Shown here in pieces: positions 8,573 to 15,715 of a DNA stretch of 15,964 nucleotides. The position numbers were made by a program, and so were the translations under genes. The notes below the pieces were generated by a model. That model saw only the letters and a program-made list of their open reading frames with translations. It ran no database searches and was not told where the DNA came from. Position 1 is the first letter of the stretch. Each line of letters starts with the position of its first letter. Source of the stretch: Desulfovibrio sp. GTDB taxonomy: Bacteria; Desulfobacterota; Desulfovibrionia; Desulfovibrionales; Desulfovibrionaceae. The DNA is taken from assembly GCA_003525525.1 (NCBI GenBank), contig DQED01000016.1, positions 11,891 to 27,854 on the forward strand, read 5' to 3'.

Positions 8573-8752
8573 ATGGCAACCATTACCGTGACCCTGGCCA
8601 AAAGCCGTTTCGGCAACACGCCCAAGCAGCGCGCCACCTTGGCTGCGCTTGGGCTCAAGAAAATCCGGCAGGCGCGCACCCTCGAGAAGAGCGACTCCGT
8701 GGTCGGCATGATCGAGAAGGTCAAGCACCTGGTTGAGGTGACCGAGTCATGA
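8573..8752 (+). CDS. rpmD: Large ribosomal subunit protein L30
   Basis: L30 is a small 50S protein bound to 23S rRNA domain II. I translated this gene by hand because of its size. ATG 8573 opens 59 residues (E. coli 59) beginning MATITVTLAKSRFG, followed by the family hallmarks KQRATLAALGLKKI, TLEKSDSVVGMIEKVKHLV and a short acidic end. AAGGAA of the preceding stop region supplies a Shine-Dalgarno. Its stop TGA overlaps the rplO start by 4 bp (ATGA). The position between rpsE and rplO is the canonical one for rpmD. Confidence 0.96.
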   Translation: MATITVTLAKSRFGNTPKQRATLAALGLKKIRQARTLEKSDSVVGMIEKVKHLVEVTES

Positions 8753-9228
8753 AGCTGCACGAGCTCTATCCCTTCCCCGAAGAGCGCCAGAACCGCAAGC
8801 GCATCGGCCGCGGCCGCGCCACCGGCCAGGGCTGCACCGCCGGCAAGGGCAACAAGGGCCAGAACGCGCGCGCCGGCGTGTCCGAGCGCCCCTGGTTCGA
8901 AGGCGGCCAGATGCCTCTGGCCCGCCGCCTGCCCAAGCGCGGATTCAAGAACTTCAAGTTCAAGGTGGTCTACCAGCCCCTGAATCTCGACCGGCTGCTG
9001 GCCGCGTTCGAGGGCAAGGACGCCATCAGCCTGGACGACATCTACGCCCGCGGTCTGGCCCAGACCGGCGCGCTGGTGAAGATCCTGAGCCAGGGCGAGG
9101 TTTCCGCCGCCGTCACCGTCGAAGCGCACCGCTTCAGCGCCAAGGCCGCGGAAAAGATCACCGCCGCCGGCGGCAAGGCCGTGACCCTCGGGGTCGAGGC
9201 CGCCGACGCCGAAACTCCTACCGAATAA
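8749..9228 (+). CDS. rplO: Large ribosomal subunit protein L15
   Basis: L15 is a late-assembly 50S protein that bridges several 23S rRNA domains. It has 159 residues, slightly longer than E. coli (144). Seen: LHELYPFPEERQNRKRIGRG at the N terminus, the long basic, glycine-rich extension GQGCTAGKGNKGQNARAG, and FEGGQMPLARRLPKRGFKN. The C-terminal domain contains SAKAAEKITAAGGKAVTLG, and the extra length is mostly a short acidic tail after it. Translation is coupled to rpmD through the ATGA overlap. The 12-bp gap to secY holds its GGAAG Shine-Dalgarno. Confidence 0.97.
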   Translation: MKLHELYPFPEERQNRKRIGRGRATGQGCTAGKGNKGQNARAGVSERPWFEGGQMPLARRLPKRGFKNFKFKVVYQPLNLDRLLAAFEGKDAISLDDIYARGLAQTGALVKILSQGEVSAAVTVEAHRFSAKAAEKITAAGGKAVTLGVEAADAETPTE

Positions 9229-9240
9229 ACGGAAGTTGCC

Positions 9241-10554
9241 GTGGCCCTTACCGGAGTCGAGAATCTGGCCCGTCTGCCGGAGCTGAAAAAGAAGCTCCTT
9301 TGGACCTTCGTTTTGGTGGCCGTCTATCGCATCGGCGTGCACGTTCCCGTGCCCGGCGTGGATTCGGCCGCCTTGGCGGATTTCTTTGAAAGCGCCAAGA
9401 ACACGCTGTTTGGTCTGTTCGACATGTTTTCCGGCGGAGGGCTGCGCAACCTTTCCATCTTCGCCCTGGGGATCATGCCCTACATCTCCGCCTCCATCAT
9501 CATCCAGCTGCTGACCGTGGTCAGTCCCGAGCTGGCGAAGATGCAGAAGGAGGAAGGCGCGGCCGGGCGCAAGAAGATCACGCAGTATACCCGCTACGGC
9601 ACGGTGCTCATCACCATCATCCAGGGCTTCGGCATCGCCGTTGGCCTGGAGAGCATGGCCAGTCCCACGGGCGCGCCCGTGGTGCTCGCCGCCGGCTGGG
9701 GATTCCGGCTGATGACCATCCTCACCCTGACCGCGGGCACCGTCTTTTTGATGTGGCTCGGCGAACAGATGACGGAAAAGGGCATCGGCAACGGCATCTC
9801 CATGATCATCTACGCCGGTATCGTGGCCGGGCTGCCGCGCGCGGTGCTGTCCACGCTGGATCTCCTCAAGGCGGGCGAACTTTCGCTGTTTGTCCTGATC
9901 CTCATCGTGGCGCTCATGGTCGCGGTGCTCGTGGCCATCGTCTTCATGGAACGGGGGCAGCGGCGCATCCCCATCCAGTACGCAAAACGCATGGTGGGCC
10001 GGAAGATGTACGGCGGCCAGACCACGCATCTGCCGCTTCGCGTGAACACGGCCGGCGTCATTCCGCCGATCTTCGCCTCCTCGATCCTGCTGTTCCCGGC
10101 CACGCTCGGCGAATTCTCGAGCGTGCCCCTGCTCAAGCAGATTGCGGCTTTTTTCAGCCCGCAAACGGTCACCTACAACGTGATCTTCGTGGCGCTGATC
10201 GTGTTCTTCTGCTACTTCTACACGGCCATCATCTTCGATCCGGCCGATATTGCGGAGAACATCCGCAAGCAGGGCGGCTTCATCCCCGGCATCCGCCCCG
10301 GAGCCAAGACCAAGGAGTACATCGACAAGGTCCTGGCCCGCATCACGCTCTGGGGTTCGATGTACATCTCGGTCGTCTGCGTCCTGCCGATGGTCATGAT
10401 CCAGCAGTTCAACGTGCCCTTCTATTTCGGCGGCACTTCGCTTCTGATCGTGGTCGGCGTGGCCATGGACTTCATGTCGCAGATCGAGTCGTATCTGATC
10501 TCCCGCCAGTATGAAGGTCTCATGCAGAAAGGGCGACTCAAGGGCAGGCAGTAG
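9241..10554 (+). CDS. secY: Protein translocase subunit SecY
   Basis: SecY forms the protein-conducting channel in the cytoplasmic membrane, with SecE and SecG, and accepts substrates from SecA or the ribosome. It has 437 residues (E. coli 443) with about ten hydrophobic membrane spans, the first near residues 19-37. Seen: the plug/TM2 region FSGGGLRNLSIFALGIMPYI (about 63-82), GNGISMIIYAGIVAGLP, and the cytosolic C5 loop GGFIPGIRPGAKTKEYID. Arg352 of that loop matches E. coli Arg357, which is essential for SecA-dependent translocation. The start is GTG 9241 with GGAAG 5 bp upstream. It follows rplO as in nearly all bacteria and is 3 bp before map. Confidence 0.98.
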   Translation: MALTGVENLARLPELKKKLLWTFVLVAVYRIGVHVPVPGVDSAALADFFESAKNTLFGLFDMFSGGGLRNLSIFALGIMPYISASIIIQLLTVVSPELAKMQKEEGAAGRKKITQYTRYGTVLITIIQGFGIAVGLESMASPTGAPVVLAAGWGFRLMTILTLTAGTVFLMWLGEQMTEKGIGNGISMIIYAGIVAGLPRAVLSTLDLLKAGELSLFVLILIVALMVAVLVAIVFMERGQRRIPIQYAKRMVGRKMYGGQTTHLPLRVNTAGVIPPIFASSILLFPATLGEFSSVPLLKQIAAFFSPQTVTYNVIFVALIVFFCYFYTAIIFDPADIAENIRKQGGFIPGIRPGAKTKEYIDKVLARITLWGSMYISVVCVLPMVMIQQFNVPFYFGGTSLLIVVGVAMDFMSQIESYLISRQYEGLMQKGRLKGRQ

Positions 10555-10557
10555 AAA

Positions 10558-11325
10558 TTGAAAAAGGTCAGGGGAATCTTCCTCAAAAACGACCTTGAAA
10601 TCGCGGCCATGCGCAAAGCGTGCCGCATCGTGGCCGTCATCCTGAACGATCTGCGCGAGGCGGTGCGGCCTGGCGTCAAGACCATGCTCTTTGAGGATAT
10701 CGCGCGCAAACGTTGCGACGATTTCAAGGTGAAGCCCGCGTTTCTGGGTATGTACGGGTTTCCGTACGCGCTGTGCTGCTCGGTCAACGAGGAAGTGGTG
10801 CACGGCTTCCCCTCGGATCGCGTGCTGGTCGAAGGCGACATCGTCAGCTTCGACTTCGGCGTGGTCTACGATGGATTCTACGGCGACTCGGCGACCACGG
10901 TCCCGGTGGGGCAGGTGGACGCGGACAAAGCGAAACTGCTCGAGGTCACGCAGGAATCCCTGGCAACCGGTATCGAACAGGCGGTTTCCGGCAACGACCT
11001 TTATGACATTTCGCGAGCCGTGCAAAAATATGTTGAAGGCCAGGGGCTAAGTGTTGTAAGACGGTTTGTTGGTCACGGCATCGGGCGTAAGCTCCATGAA
11101 AAGCCCGAAATCCCGAATTTCGAGCCCAAGGGCGCGCCGCGCGTCCCGCTTCTGCCCGGAATGGTGTTGGCCATCGAACCCATGGTGACGGCCGGCGGGC
11201 CCGATGTCGAAGTCCTTTCGGACAACTGGACCGCCGTGACCAAGGACCGCAGCCTGTCCGCCCATTTCGAGCATACGGTGGCTGTGACCAAAAACGGTCC
11301 GCGGATTTTAAGCCTGCCCGATTGA
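10558..11325 (+). CDS. map: Type I methionine aminopeptidase
   Basis: This M24 metallopeptidase removes the initiator methionine from new proteins. It has 255 residues (E. coli 264). All five metal ligands of the family can be placed: D99 (FDFG), D110 (GDSA), H173 (GHGIG), E207 (AIEPM) and E238 (FEHT). The catalytic-site His82 (VHGF) is also present. The N terminus has no zinc-finger extension. The start is TTG 10558, 3 bp after the secY stop, with only a weak AGG upstream, so expression is probably coupled to secY. An ATG at 10609 would remove 17 N-terminal residues and is less likely. Unlike many Gram-positive spc operons, no adk precedes map and no infA follows it. Confidence 0.95.
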   Translation: MKKVRGIFLKNDLEIAAMRKACRIVAVILNDLREAVRPGVKTMLFEDIARKRCDDFKVKPAFLGMYGFPYALCCSVNEEVVHGFPSDRVLVEGDIVSFDFGVVYDGFYGDSATTVPVGQVDADKAKLLEVTQESLATGIEQAVSGNDLYDISRAVQKYVEGQGLSVVRRFVGHGIGRKLHEKPEIPNFEPKGAPRVPLLPGMVLAIEPMVTAGGPDVEVLSDNWTAVTKDRSLSAHFEHTVAVTKNGPRILSLPD

Positions 11326-11327
11326 TG

Positions 11328-11359
11328 CGACCGATACCGCACGCGGCATCGGTTGTTTT
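11328..11359 (+). terminator. Weak terminator-like hairpin between map and rpmJ
   Basis: Just after the map stop, ACCGAT (11330-11335) pairs with ATCGGT (11348-11353). An A-C mismatch follows, then CCG (11337-11339) pairs with CGG (11344-11346) around a CACG loop. The foot can extend by G-U and C-G pairs at 11329/11354 and 11328/11355. TTTT at 11356-11359 follows. This has the shape of an intrinsic terminator, but the mismatch and only four T make it weak. It may attenuate read-through from spc into alpha, or only separate the cistrons. Confidence 0.4.
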
Positions 11360-11383
11360 CGTCGCCAGGAGACGGAGAGCGTC

Positions 11384-11497
11384 ATGAAAGTGAAACCTTC
11401 GGTGAAAAAACTTTGTCCCAAGTGCAAAATCATCCGTCGCCACGGCATCGTGCGGGTGATCTGCGAGAACCCCCGGCACAAGCAGCGCCAGGGATAA
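11384..11497 (+). CDS. rpmJ: Large ribosomal subunit protein L36, zinc-binding form
   Basis: L36 is the smallest 50S protein and binds 23S rRNA in a zinc-ribbon fold. Translated by hand: ATG 11384 opens 37 residues beginning [20 protein letters not shown] and ending in [10 protein letters not shown]. The metal ligands C11, C14, C27 and H32 are all present, so this is the zinc-binding (C+) type. GGAGACGGAGAG lies upstream. The gene opens the alpha segment, 12 bp before rpsM, and is separated from map by a 58-bp gap with a hairpin. Confidence 0.97.
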   Translation: MKVKPSVKKLCPKCKIIRRHGIVRVICENPRHKQRQG

Positions 11498-11509
11498 CGG
11501 AGGAACGTC

Positions 11510-11881
<372 letters not shown>

Positions 11882-11953
11882 CGTCTGTTTTTCGCGACAG
11901 GCAACCGGCACCAAACGGTAAATCGACCCGAAAGGGCTTTGTGGAGACACGTG

Positions 11954-12340
11954 ATGGCGAAACCGCGCCGCACCGGCAAAAAAGAACGCAAGAACATTCC
12001 CGTGGGCGTGGCCCATATCCAGGCCTCGTTTAACAACACCATCGTGACCTTCACGGACCAGAAGGGCAACGTGGTCAGCTGGGCCACCTCCGGCGGCGCG
12101 GGTTTCAAGGGCTCGCGGAAGTCCACCCCCTTCGCCGCCCAGGTCGCGGCGGAAAACGCCGCCCGCAAGGCCCAGGAAAACGGCATGCGCACCGTCGGCA
12201 TCCTGGTCAAGGGCCCCGGCTCCGGCCGCGAGGCCGCCATGCGCGCCATCCACAACGCGGGGTTCAAGGTCAGCTTCATCCGCGACATCACCCCCATCCC
12301 CCACAACGGCTGCCGTCCTCCGAAACGGCGCCGCGTCTGA
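11954..12340 (+). CDS. rpsK: Small ribosomal subunit protein S11
   Basis: S11 forms part of the 30S platform near the mRNA exit and the E site. ATG 11954 gives 128 residues (E. coli 129) beginning [14 protein letters not shown], with GGAGA 6 bp upstream. The frame is open to a TTG at 11939, but that would place the Shine-Dalgarno inside the gene. Seen: [38 protein letters not shown], and the C-terminal signature [17 protein letters not shown]. It is followed by an unusual 195-bp structured gap before rpsD. Confidence 0.97.
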   Translation: MAKPRRTGKKERKNIPVGVAHIQASFNNTIVTFTDQKGNVVSWATSGGAGFKGSRKSTPFAAQVAAENAARKAQENGMRTVGILVKGPGSGREAAMRAIHNAGFKVSFIRDITPIPHNGCRPPKRRRV

Positions 12341-12455
12341 TCGGGCGGGAGTTTTTTCCGGCGGTCAAACCGCCGGCATATGGTATGCACTGCTCCAGGC
12401 CCGCCGTCGGGCCTGGATTGACTTTCGGTTCGCCGCGGGGGCGCGCATCGCCCGA
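12341..12455 (+). promoter_or_regulatory. Candidate structured RNA in the rpsK-rpsD gap
   Basis: The 195-bp gap (12341-12535) holds consecutive perfect inverted repeats. CCGGCGGT pairs with ACCGCCGG at 12358-12376 around a CAA loop. GCATA pairs with TATGC at 12376-12388. CCAGGCCCG pairs with CGGGCCTGG at 12395-12416 around CCGT. TCGGGCG right after the rpsK stop (12341-12347) is exactly complementary to CGCCCGA at 12449-12455 and could close a multibranched fold over all three. CGCCC could instead pair locally with GGGCG (12439-12443), giving two exclusive states. None has a following T run, so none looks like an intrinsic terminator. A role as a translational or processing element for rpsD is inference; S4 autoregulation is one hypothesis. 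Confidence 0.45.
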
Positions 12456-12535
12456 CAGGACGAAACGGACACCATGCGGGACGCGTTGCGCTGGCGCCAA
12501 ACGCCCACGGCCCGCGGCACTCAGGAGGAACGACC

Positions 12536-13162
12536 TTGGCACGTTACACAGAAGCGAAATGCCGGATTTGCCGCCGGGAAGGGGCCAAGCTGTTTTTGAA
12601 GGGCGACCGTTGCTACACGGACAAATGCGCCTACGAACGCCGTCCCTACGCTCCCGGCCAGCACGGCCGCATCCGCAAAAAGATGAGCGACTACGCCATC
12701 CAGCTGCGTGAAAAACAGAAAACACGCCGCATGTACGGCATCCTGGAAGGGCAGTTCCGCGCCTACTTCCAGCGCGCCGACATGAAGACCGGCGTCACCG
12801 GTGAAAACCTGCTCTCCTTTCTCGAACGCCGCATGGACAACGTCATCTATCGCCTCGGGTTCGCCAACTCGCGCAACCAGGCGCGCCAGCTCGTGCGGCA
12901 CGGCATCTTCACCCTTAACGGCCGCCGCGTGACCATCCCCTCCATGCAGGTCAAGGTCGGAGACGTCATCGAAGTTCGCGAGCGCAACCGCCAGTCCCCC
13001 ATCATTCTCGAAGCCCAGCAGGTCATCGCGCGTCGCGGCTGTCCCGCCTGGCTCGAGGTCGACGGCGAAAAGCTCAAGGGCAAGGTCAATGCCCTGCCCA
13101 CCCGCGAGGACGTGCAGTTCCCGATCAACGAGCAGCTCATCGTCGAGCTCTACTCCAAGTAA
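12536..13162 (+). CDS. rpsD: Small ribosomal subunit protein S4, zinc-binding form
   Basis: S4 nucleates 30S assembly on the 5' domain of 16S rRNA and in E. coli represses the alpha operon. It has 208 residues (E. coli 206). The start is TTG 12536, with a strong AGGAGG at 12523-12528, 7 bp upstream; it gives the family-typical MARYTEAKC. Cysteines 9, 12, 26 and 31 (CRIC, then CYTDKC) form the N-terminal zinc site of C+ S4. Seen further: [29 protein letters not shown], and the S4 RNA-binding domain with [21 protein letters not shown] structured 195-bp gap precedes it, and rpoA follows after 32 bp. Confidence 0.97.
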   Translation: MARYTEAKCRICRREGAKLFLKGDRCYTDKCAYERRPYAPGQHGRIRKKMSDYAIQLREKQKTRRMYGILEGQFRAYFQRADMKTGVTGENLLSFLERRMDNVIYRLGFANSRNQARQLVRHGIFTLNGRRVTIPSMQVKVGDVIEVRERNRQSPIILEAQQVIARRGCPAWLEVDGEKLKGKVNALPTREDVQFPINEQLIVELYSK

Positions 13163-13165
13163 TCG

Positions 13166-13181
13166 GCAAAGTACGCTTTGC
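13166..13181 (+). other. Short hairpin in the rpsD-rpoA gap
   Basis: GCAAAG (13166-13171) pairs perfectly with CTTTGC (13176-13181) around a TACG loop. It lies between the rpsD stop and the rpoA Shine-Dalgarno AAGGGGA (13184-13190), and no T run follows. It leaves the ribosome binding site free, so an effect on rpoA initiation is not obvious. It may be a processing or stability element, or chance. Confidence 0.35.
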
Positions 13182-13194
13182 ATAAGGGGACGCC

Positions 13195-14238
13195 ATGTTG
13201 ATTCGCAACGGCCAAAGGCTCATCAACTCCCGCAACTGGACCGAACTGGTCAAGCCGGAAAAGCTCGAACGCGACGCCGTCTCGACCGATACCGTCGGCC
13301 GGTTCGTGTGCGAGCCCCTGGAGCGCGGATTCGGCACGACGCTCGGCAACGCGTTGCGCCGGACCCTGCTGTCCTCCTTGCAGGGGGCTGCCATCGTCGC
13401 CGCCCGCATCGAGGGCGTGCAGCACGAGTTCTCGACCATTCCGGGGGTCATCGAGGATGTGACCGAAATCATCCTCAACCTCAAGCAGGTCCGCTTCGCC
13501 ATGACCACCGAGGAACCGCAGCGCCTCACCCTTATGGCCAACCAGAAGGGCGAGGTGTATGCCGGCGCCATCCAGGGCAACCAGAACGTCACCGTCCTCA
13601 GCGAAGACGTCCTGATCGCCACCCTGTCCGATGACCGGGAACTGCGCATGGAGCTCGAGGTCCGGATGGGCAAGGGCTACGTCACCGCCGACATGCACGA
13701 GGGCCTGGACGCCGAAATCGGGCTGATTCTCCTGGATTCCAGCTTCTCGCCGGTCAAGAAGGTGGCCTACGCCATCGAACAGGCCCGCGTCGGCCAGATG
13801 ACCAACTACGACAAGCTCGTCCTCGAAGTCGCCACCGACGGTTCCTTGAGCCCCGAGGACGCCATCTCCTACAGCGCCAAGATCCTCAAGGACCAGCTTA
13901 CGGTCTTCATCAATTTCGATGAGAAGGAATCCGAGGCCGACAAGGCGCGCCGCCGCGACGACATCGAGCTCAATCCGAGCCTTTTCAAGAGCATCGACGA
14001 GCTCGAACTCTCCGTGCGCGCCACCAACTGCCTCAAATCCGCCAACATCCAGACCGTTGGCGAGCTGATGCAGAAGACCGAAAACGAGATGCTCAAGACC
14101 AAGAACTTCGGCAAGAAATCCCTCGAGGAGATCCGCCGGGTCCTGGAAGACATGGGCCTCGAGTTCGGCATGCGCATCGAGAACTTCGAACAAAAATACC
14201 AGGAATGGCTGAAGAGGAAGCAGGCCGATGAGACATAA
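13195..14238 (+). CDS. rpoA: DNA-directed RNA polymerase subunit alpha
   Basis: The alpha subunit dimerises to scaffold beta and beta' assembly and contacts promoter UP elements and activators. It has 347 residues (E. coli 329). Seen: the N-terminal domain with the assembly segment [19 protein letters not shown] (about 43-61), [20 protein letters not shown], and [18 protein letters not shown] linker follows, then the C-terminal domain with [20 protein letters not shown] and [18 protein letters not shown]. Arg275 corresponds to E. coli Arg265, the key UP-element and CRP contact. AAGGGGA lies 4 bp before ATG 13195. The last 11 bp overlap rplQ. Confidence 0.98.
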   Translation: MLIRNGQRLINSRNWTELVKPEKLERDAVSTDTVGRFVCEPLERGFGTTLGNALRRTLLSSLQGAAIVAARIEGVQHEFSTIPGVIEDVTEIILNLKQVRFAMTTEEPQRLTLMANQKGEVYAGAIQGNQNVTVLSEDVLIATLSDDRELRMELEVRMGKGYVTADMHEGLDAEIGLILLDSSFSPVKKVAYAIEQARVGQMTNYDKLVLEVATDGSLSPEDAISYSAKILKDQLTVFINFDEKESEADKARRRDDIELNPSLFKSIDELELSVRATNCLKSANIQTVGELMQKTENEMLKTKNFGKKSLEEIRRVLEDMGLEFGMRIENFEQKYQEWLKRKQADET

Positions 14239-14662
14239 GAAATCCGGACGCAAGTTTGGCAGGAACGCCTCCCATCGGAAGGCGATGCTGCGCAATATGG
14301 CGCGCTCGCTTTTCATCCACGAGCGCATCCGCACCACCGAGCACAAGGCCAAAGAGCTGCGCGGCGTCGTCGAGCACCTCGTGACCCTGGCCCAGACCGA
14401 CAGCGTCCACGCCCGTCGCCTGGTCTACAAGGTCCTCGAGAACCACCAGCTGGTGGCGCGCCTCTTCGACGAGATCGCCCCCCGCTTCAAGGGCCAGCCC
14501 GGCGGCTACACACGGGTCGTCAAGATGGGGCTGCCCCGCGCCGGCGACTGCGCCGCCATGGCGGTCATCGAGCTGACCAAGCAGGCCGGGGAAGTCGCTC
14601 CCACGGCCGAAGCCGCAGCTCCGGCCGCGACTCCGGCGACGCCCGACGCGCCCCAGGAATAG
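14228..14662 (+). CDS. rplQ: Large ribosomal subunit protein L17 with Ala/Pro-rich tail
   Basis: L17 lies near the peptide exit of the 50S subunit. It has 144 residues; the core is close to the E. coli protein (127). Seen: [20 protein letters not shown] at the N terminus, [20 protein letters not shown], and [20 protein letters not shown]. The last 23 or so residues (122-144) are a low-complexity Ala/Pro/Thr/Glu tail, probably disordered. The start lies inside the end of rpoA, with AGAGGAAG 7 bp upstream. It is the last gene of the ribosomal cluster, and a strong terminator follows within 12 bp. Confidence 0.97.
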   Translation: MRHKKSGRKFGRNASHRKAMLRNMARSLFIHERIRTTEHKAKELRGVVEHLVTLAQTDSVHARRLVYKVLENHQLVARLFDEIAPRFKGQPGGYTRVVKMGLPRAGDCAAMAVIELTKQAGEVAPTAEAAAPAATPATPDAPQE

Positions 14663-14673
14663 AGCGCATGCAC

Positions 14674-14706
14674 AGAGCGGAACCCCAGGGTTCCGCTCTT
14701 TTTTTT
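14674..14706 (+). terminator. Strong intrinsic terminator ending the ribosomal cluster
   Basis: AGAGCGGAACC (14674-14684) pairs perfectly with GGTTCCGCTCT (14689-14699), an 11-bp stem with a CCAG loop. A run of eight T (14699-14706) follows directly. It begins 12 bp after the rplQ stop and fits the textbook form of a factor-independent terminator for the tuf/S10/spc/alpha transcript. Confidence 0.93.
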
Positions 14707-14731
14707 GACCTGATATATAGTTTTTATCTAT
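14705..14731 (+). promoter_or_regulatory. AT-rich upstream region with LysR-type T-N11-A box
   Basis: The stretch between the rplQ terminator and the LysR-type gene is strikingly AT-rich against its surroundings. ATAG at 14717-14720 and CTAT at 14728-14731 form an inverted repeat with a 7-bp spacer. It satisfies T-N11-A (T14718, A14730), the core of LysR-regulator operators, so autoregulation is possible. TTGACC (14705-14710) resembles a -35 element, but no well-spaced good -10 is present (TATCTA at 14725 is only 14 bp away). The promoter call is therefore weak. Confidence 0.3.
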
Positions 14732-14747
14732 GGAGTAGATTTTTACC

Positions 14748-15641
14748 ATGGATATCCGGCGGCTTCAGGCCTTTGCCAAGGTCTACGACCTGCGCAGCTT
14801 TTCCAAGGCAGGGGAAGAGATGCTGCTGTCCCAGCCGACCATCAGCGCCCATGTCATGGCTCTGGAGGAAGAACTCGGCACCCAGCTCTTCGACCGCCTG
14901 GGACGCACCATCCTGCCGACCCAGGCCGGCAACGTGCTTTACCGCTACTGCACCGCCATTTTCAGTCAGCTCGACCACGCCAGGGCGGACATCCTGGCCT
15001 TGTCCAAGCGGGTGGCCGGCGAGCTGATCATCGGCGGCAGCACCATCCCCGCGCAATACATCATCCCCAGGCTCGTCGCCCGCTTTGTCGGCAATTATCC
15101 TGAAGTGCGCGTCGAAGTGCGCGGCGGAGACACGTCCGAAATCATCGCCATGGTGGCGGAAGGGACCGTGCACGTGGGCATCGTCGGCGCGCCCGCGTCC
15201 CAGGCCGAGCTCGTCTCCCGGCCCATCCTCCAGGACGAGCTGGTGCTCATCGCGCCTGCCGCCCTGGCCGCTTCCGGCGCTGCGACGGCGGACCTCAAGG
15301 CCAGGCTCCTCGGCGTGCCCTGGGTCATGCGCGAGCCGGGTTCGGGCACGCAAGCTGCCCTTGAGCAGGCCTTGGCCCGGGTCGATATCGACGTGCGAGA
15401 TCTGCGCGTCATGCTTCAGGTGCATTCGTCCGTGGCCATTCTCGAATGCGTGGAAGCCGGTCTCGGCGTGGCCGCCATCTCGCGTATGGCCGCGGCAAAT
15501 TACCTGGAACGCGGCGGCGTCGCCATCCTCCCGACCGAGGGCCTTGCCATGCGCCGCGATTTTTATGTGGTCCAGCACGGACGCCGCTACATGTTTCCGG
15601 CCCAACGCCTGTTTCTGCGCGCTTGCGGCAACGGACAGTAA
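14748..15641 (+). CDS. LysR-family transcriptional regulator
   Basis: This is a DNA-binding regulator of 297 residues, the usual LysR length. Residues 1-60 form the winged helix-turn-helix: RRLQAFAKVYDLRSFSKAGE, then SQPTISAHVMALEEELGTQL and FDRLGRTILPTQAG. A linker helix follows. From about residue 91 there is the periplasmic-binding-protein-like effector domain (GELIIGGSTIPAQYIIPRL, VEVRGGDTSEII, REPGSGTQ at 195-202, VEAGLGVAAIS). The GSTIPAQY and EPGSGTQ segments resemble the CysB/CbbR-like branch and the LysR group linked with selenium metabolism in anaerobes; that subfamily call is inference. ATG 14748 has GGAG about 12 bp upstream, a rather long spacing. The gene has its own AT-rich upstream region after the rplQ terminator, and its target is not evident from the neighbours. 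Confidence 0.92.
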   Translation: MDIRRLQAFAKVYDLRSFSKAGEEMLLSQPTISAHVMALEEELGTQLFDRLGRTILPTQAGNVLYRYCTAIFSQLDHARADILALSKRVAGELIIGGSTIPAQYIIPRLVARFVGNYPEVRVEVRGGDTSEIIAMVAEGTVHVGIVGAPASQAELVSRPILQDELVLIAPAALAASGAATADLKARLLGVPWVMREPGSGTQAALEQALARVDIDVRDLRVMLQVHSSVAILECVEAGLGVAAISRMAAANYLERGGVAILPTEGLAMRRDFYVVQHGRRYMFPAQRLFLRACGNGQ

Positions 15642-15659
15642 CCCTCTGGTTCCCCGACG

Positions 15660-15691
15660 AAAAAAGGCCGCCCGGCATCCCGGGCGGCCTT
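15660..15691. terminator. Bidirectional terminator between the lysR-type gene and fliC
   Basis: AAGGCCGCCCGG (15664-15675) pairs perfectly with CCGGGCGGCCTT (15680-15691), a 12-bp stem with a CATC loop. Six A at 15660-15665 read as TTTTTT on the - strand, giving fliC a good terminator. On the + strand the tail is CTGGTTTTGG, poorer but usable for the LysR-type gene. The position in the 74-bp convergent gap fits shared use. Confidence 0.88.
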
Positions 15692-15715
15692 CTGGTTTTG
15701 GCTCGCGTGGCTTTA

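Noticed and set aside
8401..11025. An 874-codon open frame on the - strand opposite rpsE-rplO-secY-map
   Set aside because: rplO, secY and map are all in the same phase, and this frame is in exact antisense register with them. Stops there would need TTA, CTA or TCA codons in the sense genes, which GC-rich codon use avoids. The His/Asp/Arg/Gly-rich product looks like no known protein.
11882..11953. The 72-bp rpsM-rpsK gap as a regulatory RNA
   Set aside because: It has only 3-4 bp inverted repeats (CTGT/ACAG, ACCG/CGGT, and CCC-GAAA-GGG), too short to support a structure claim.
12418..12446. TTGACT in the rpsK-rpsD gap as a -35 of an internal rpsD promoter
   Set aside because: The expected -10 position, 17 bp downstream, is GCGCGC, and no TATAAT-like sequence lies at 15-19 bp spacing.
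12385..12711. A 108-codon + strand open frame starting in the rpsK-rpsD gap
   Set aside because: It has no Shine-Dalgarno, a composition typical of random GC-rich sequence, and more than half of it overlaps rpsD out of frame. The gap is better explained by RNA structure.
13150..14352. A 400-codon open frame on the - strand opposite rpoA
   Set aside because: Same in-register antisense artefact of codon bias, with no recognisable domain.
14711..14720. TATATA upstream of the LysR-type gene as a -10 element
   Set aside because: A -35 at the right distance would fall in the terminator stem (TTCCGC), which does not resemble TTGACA.
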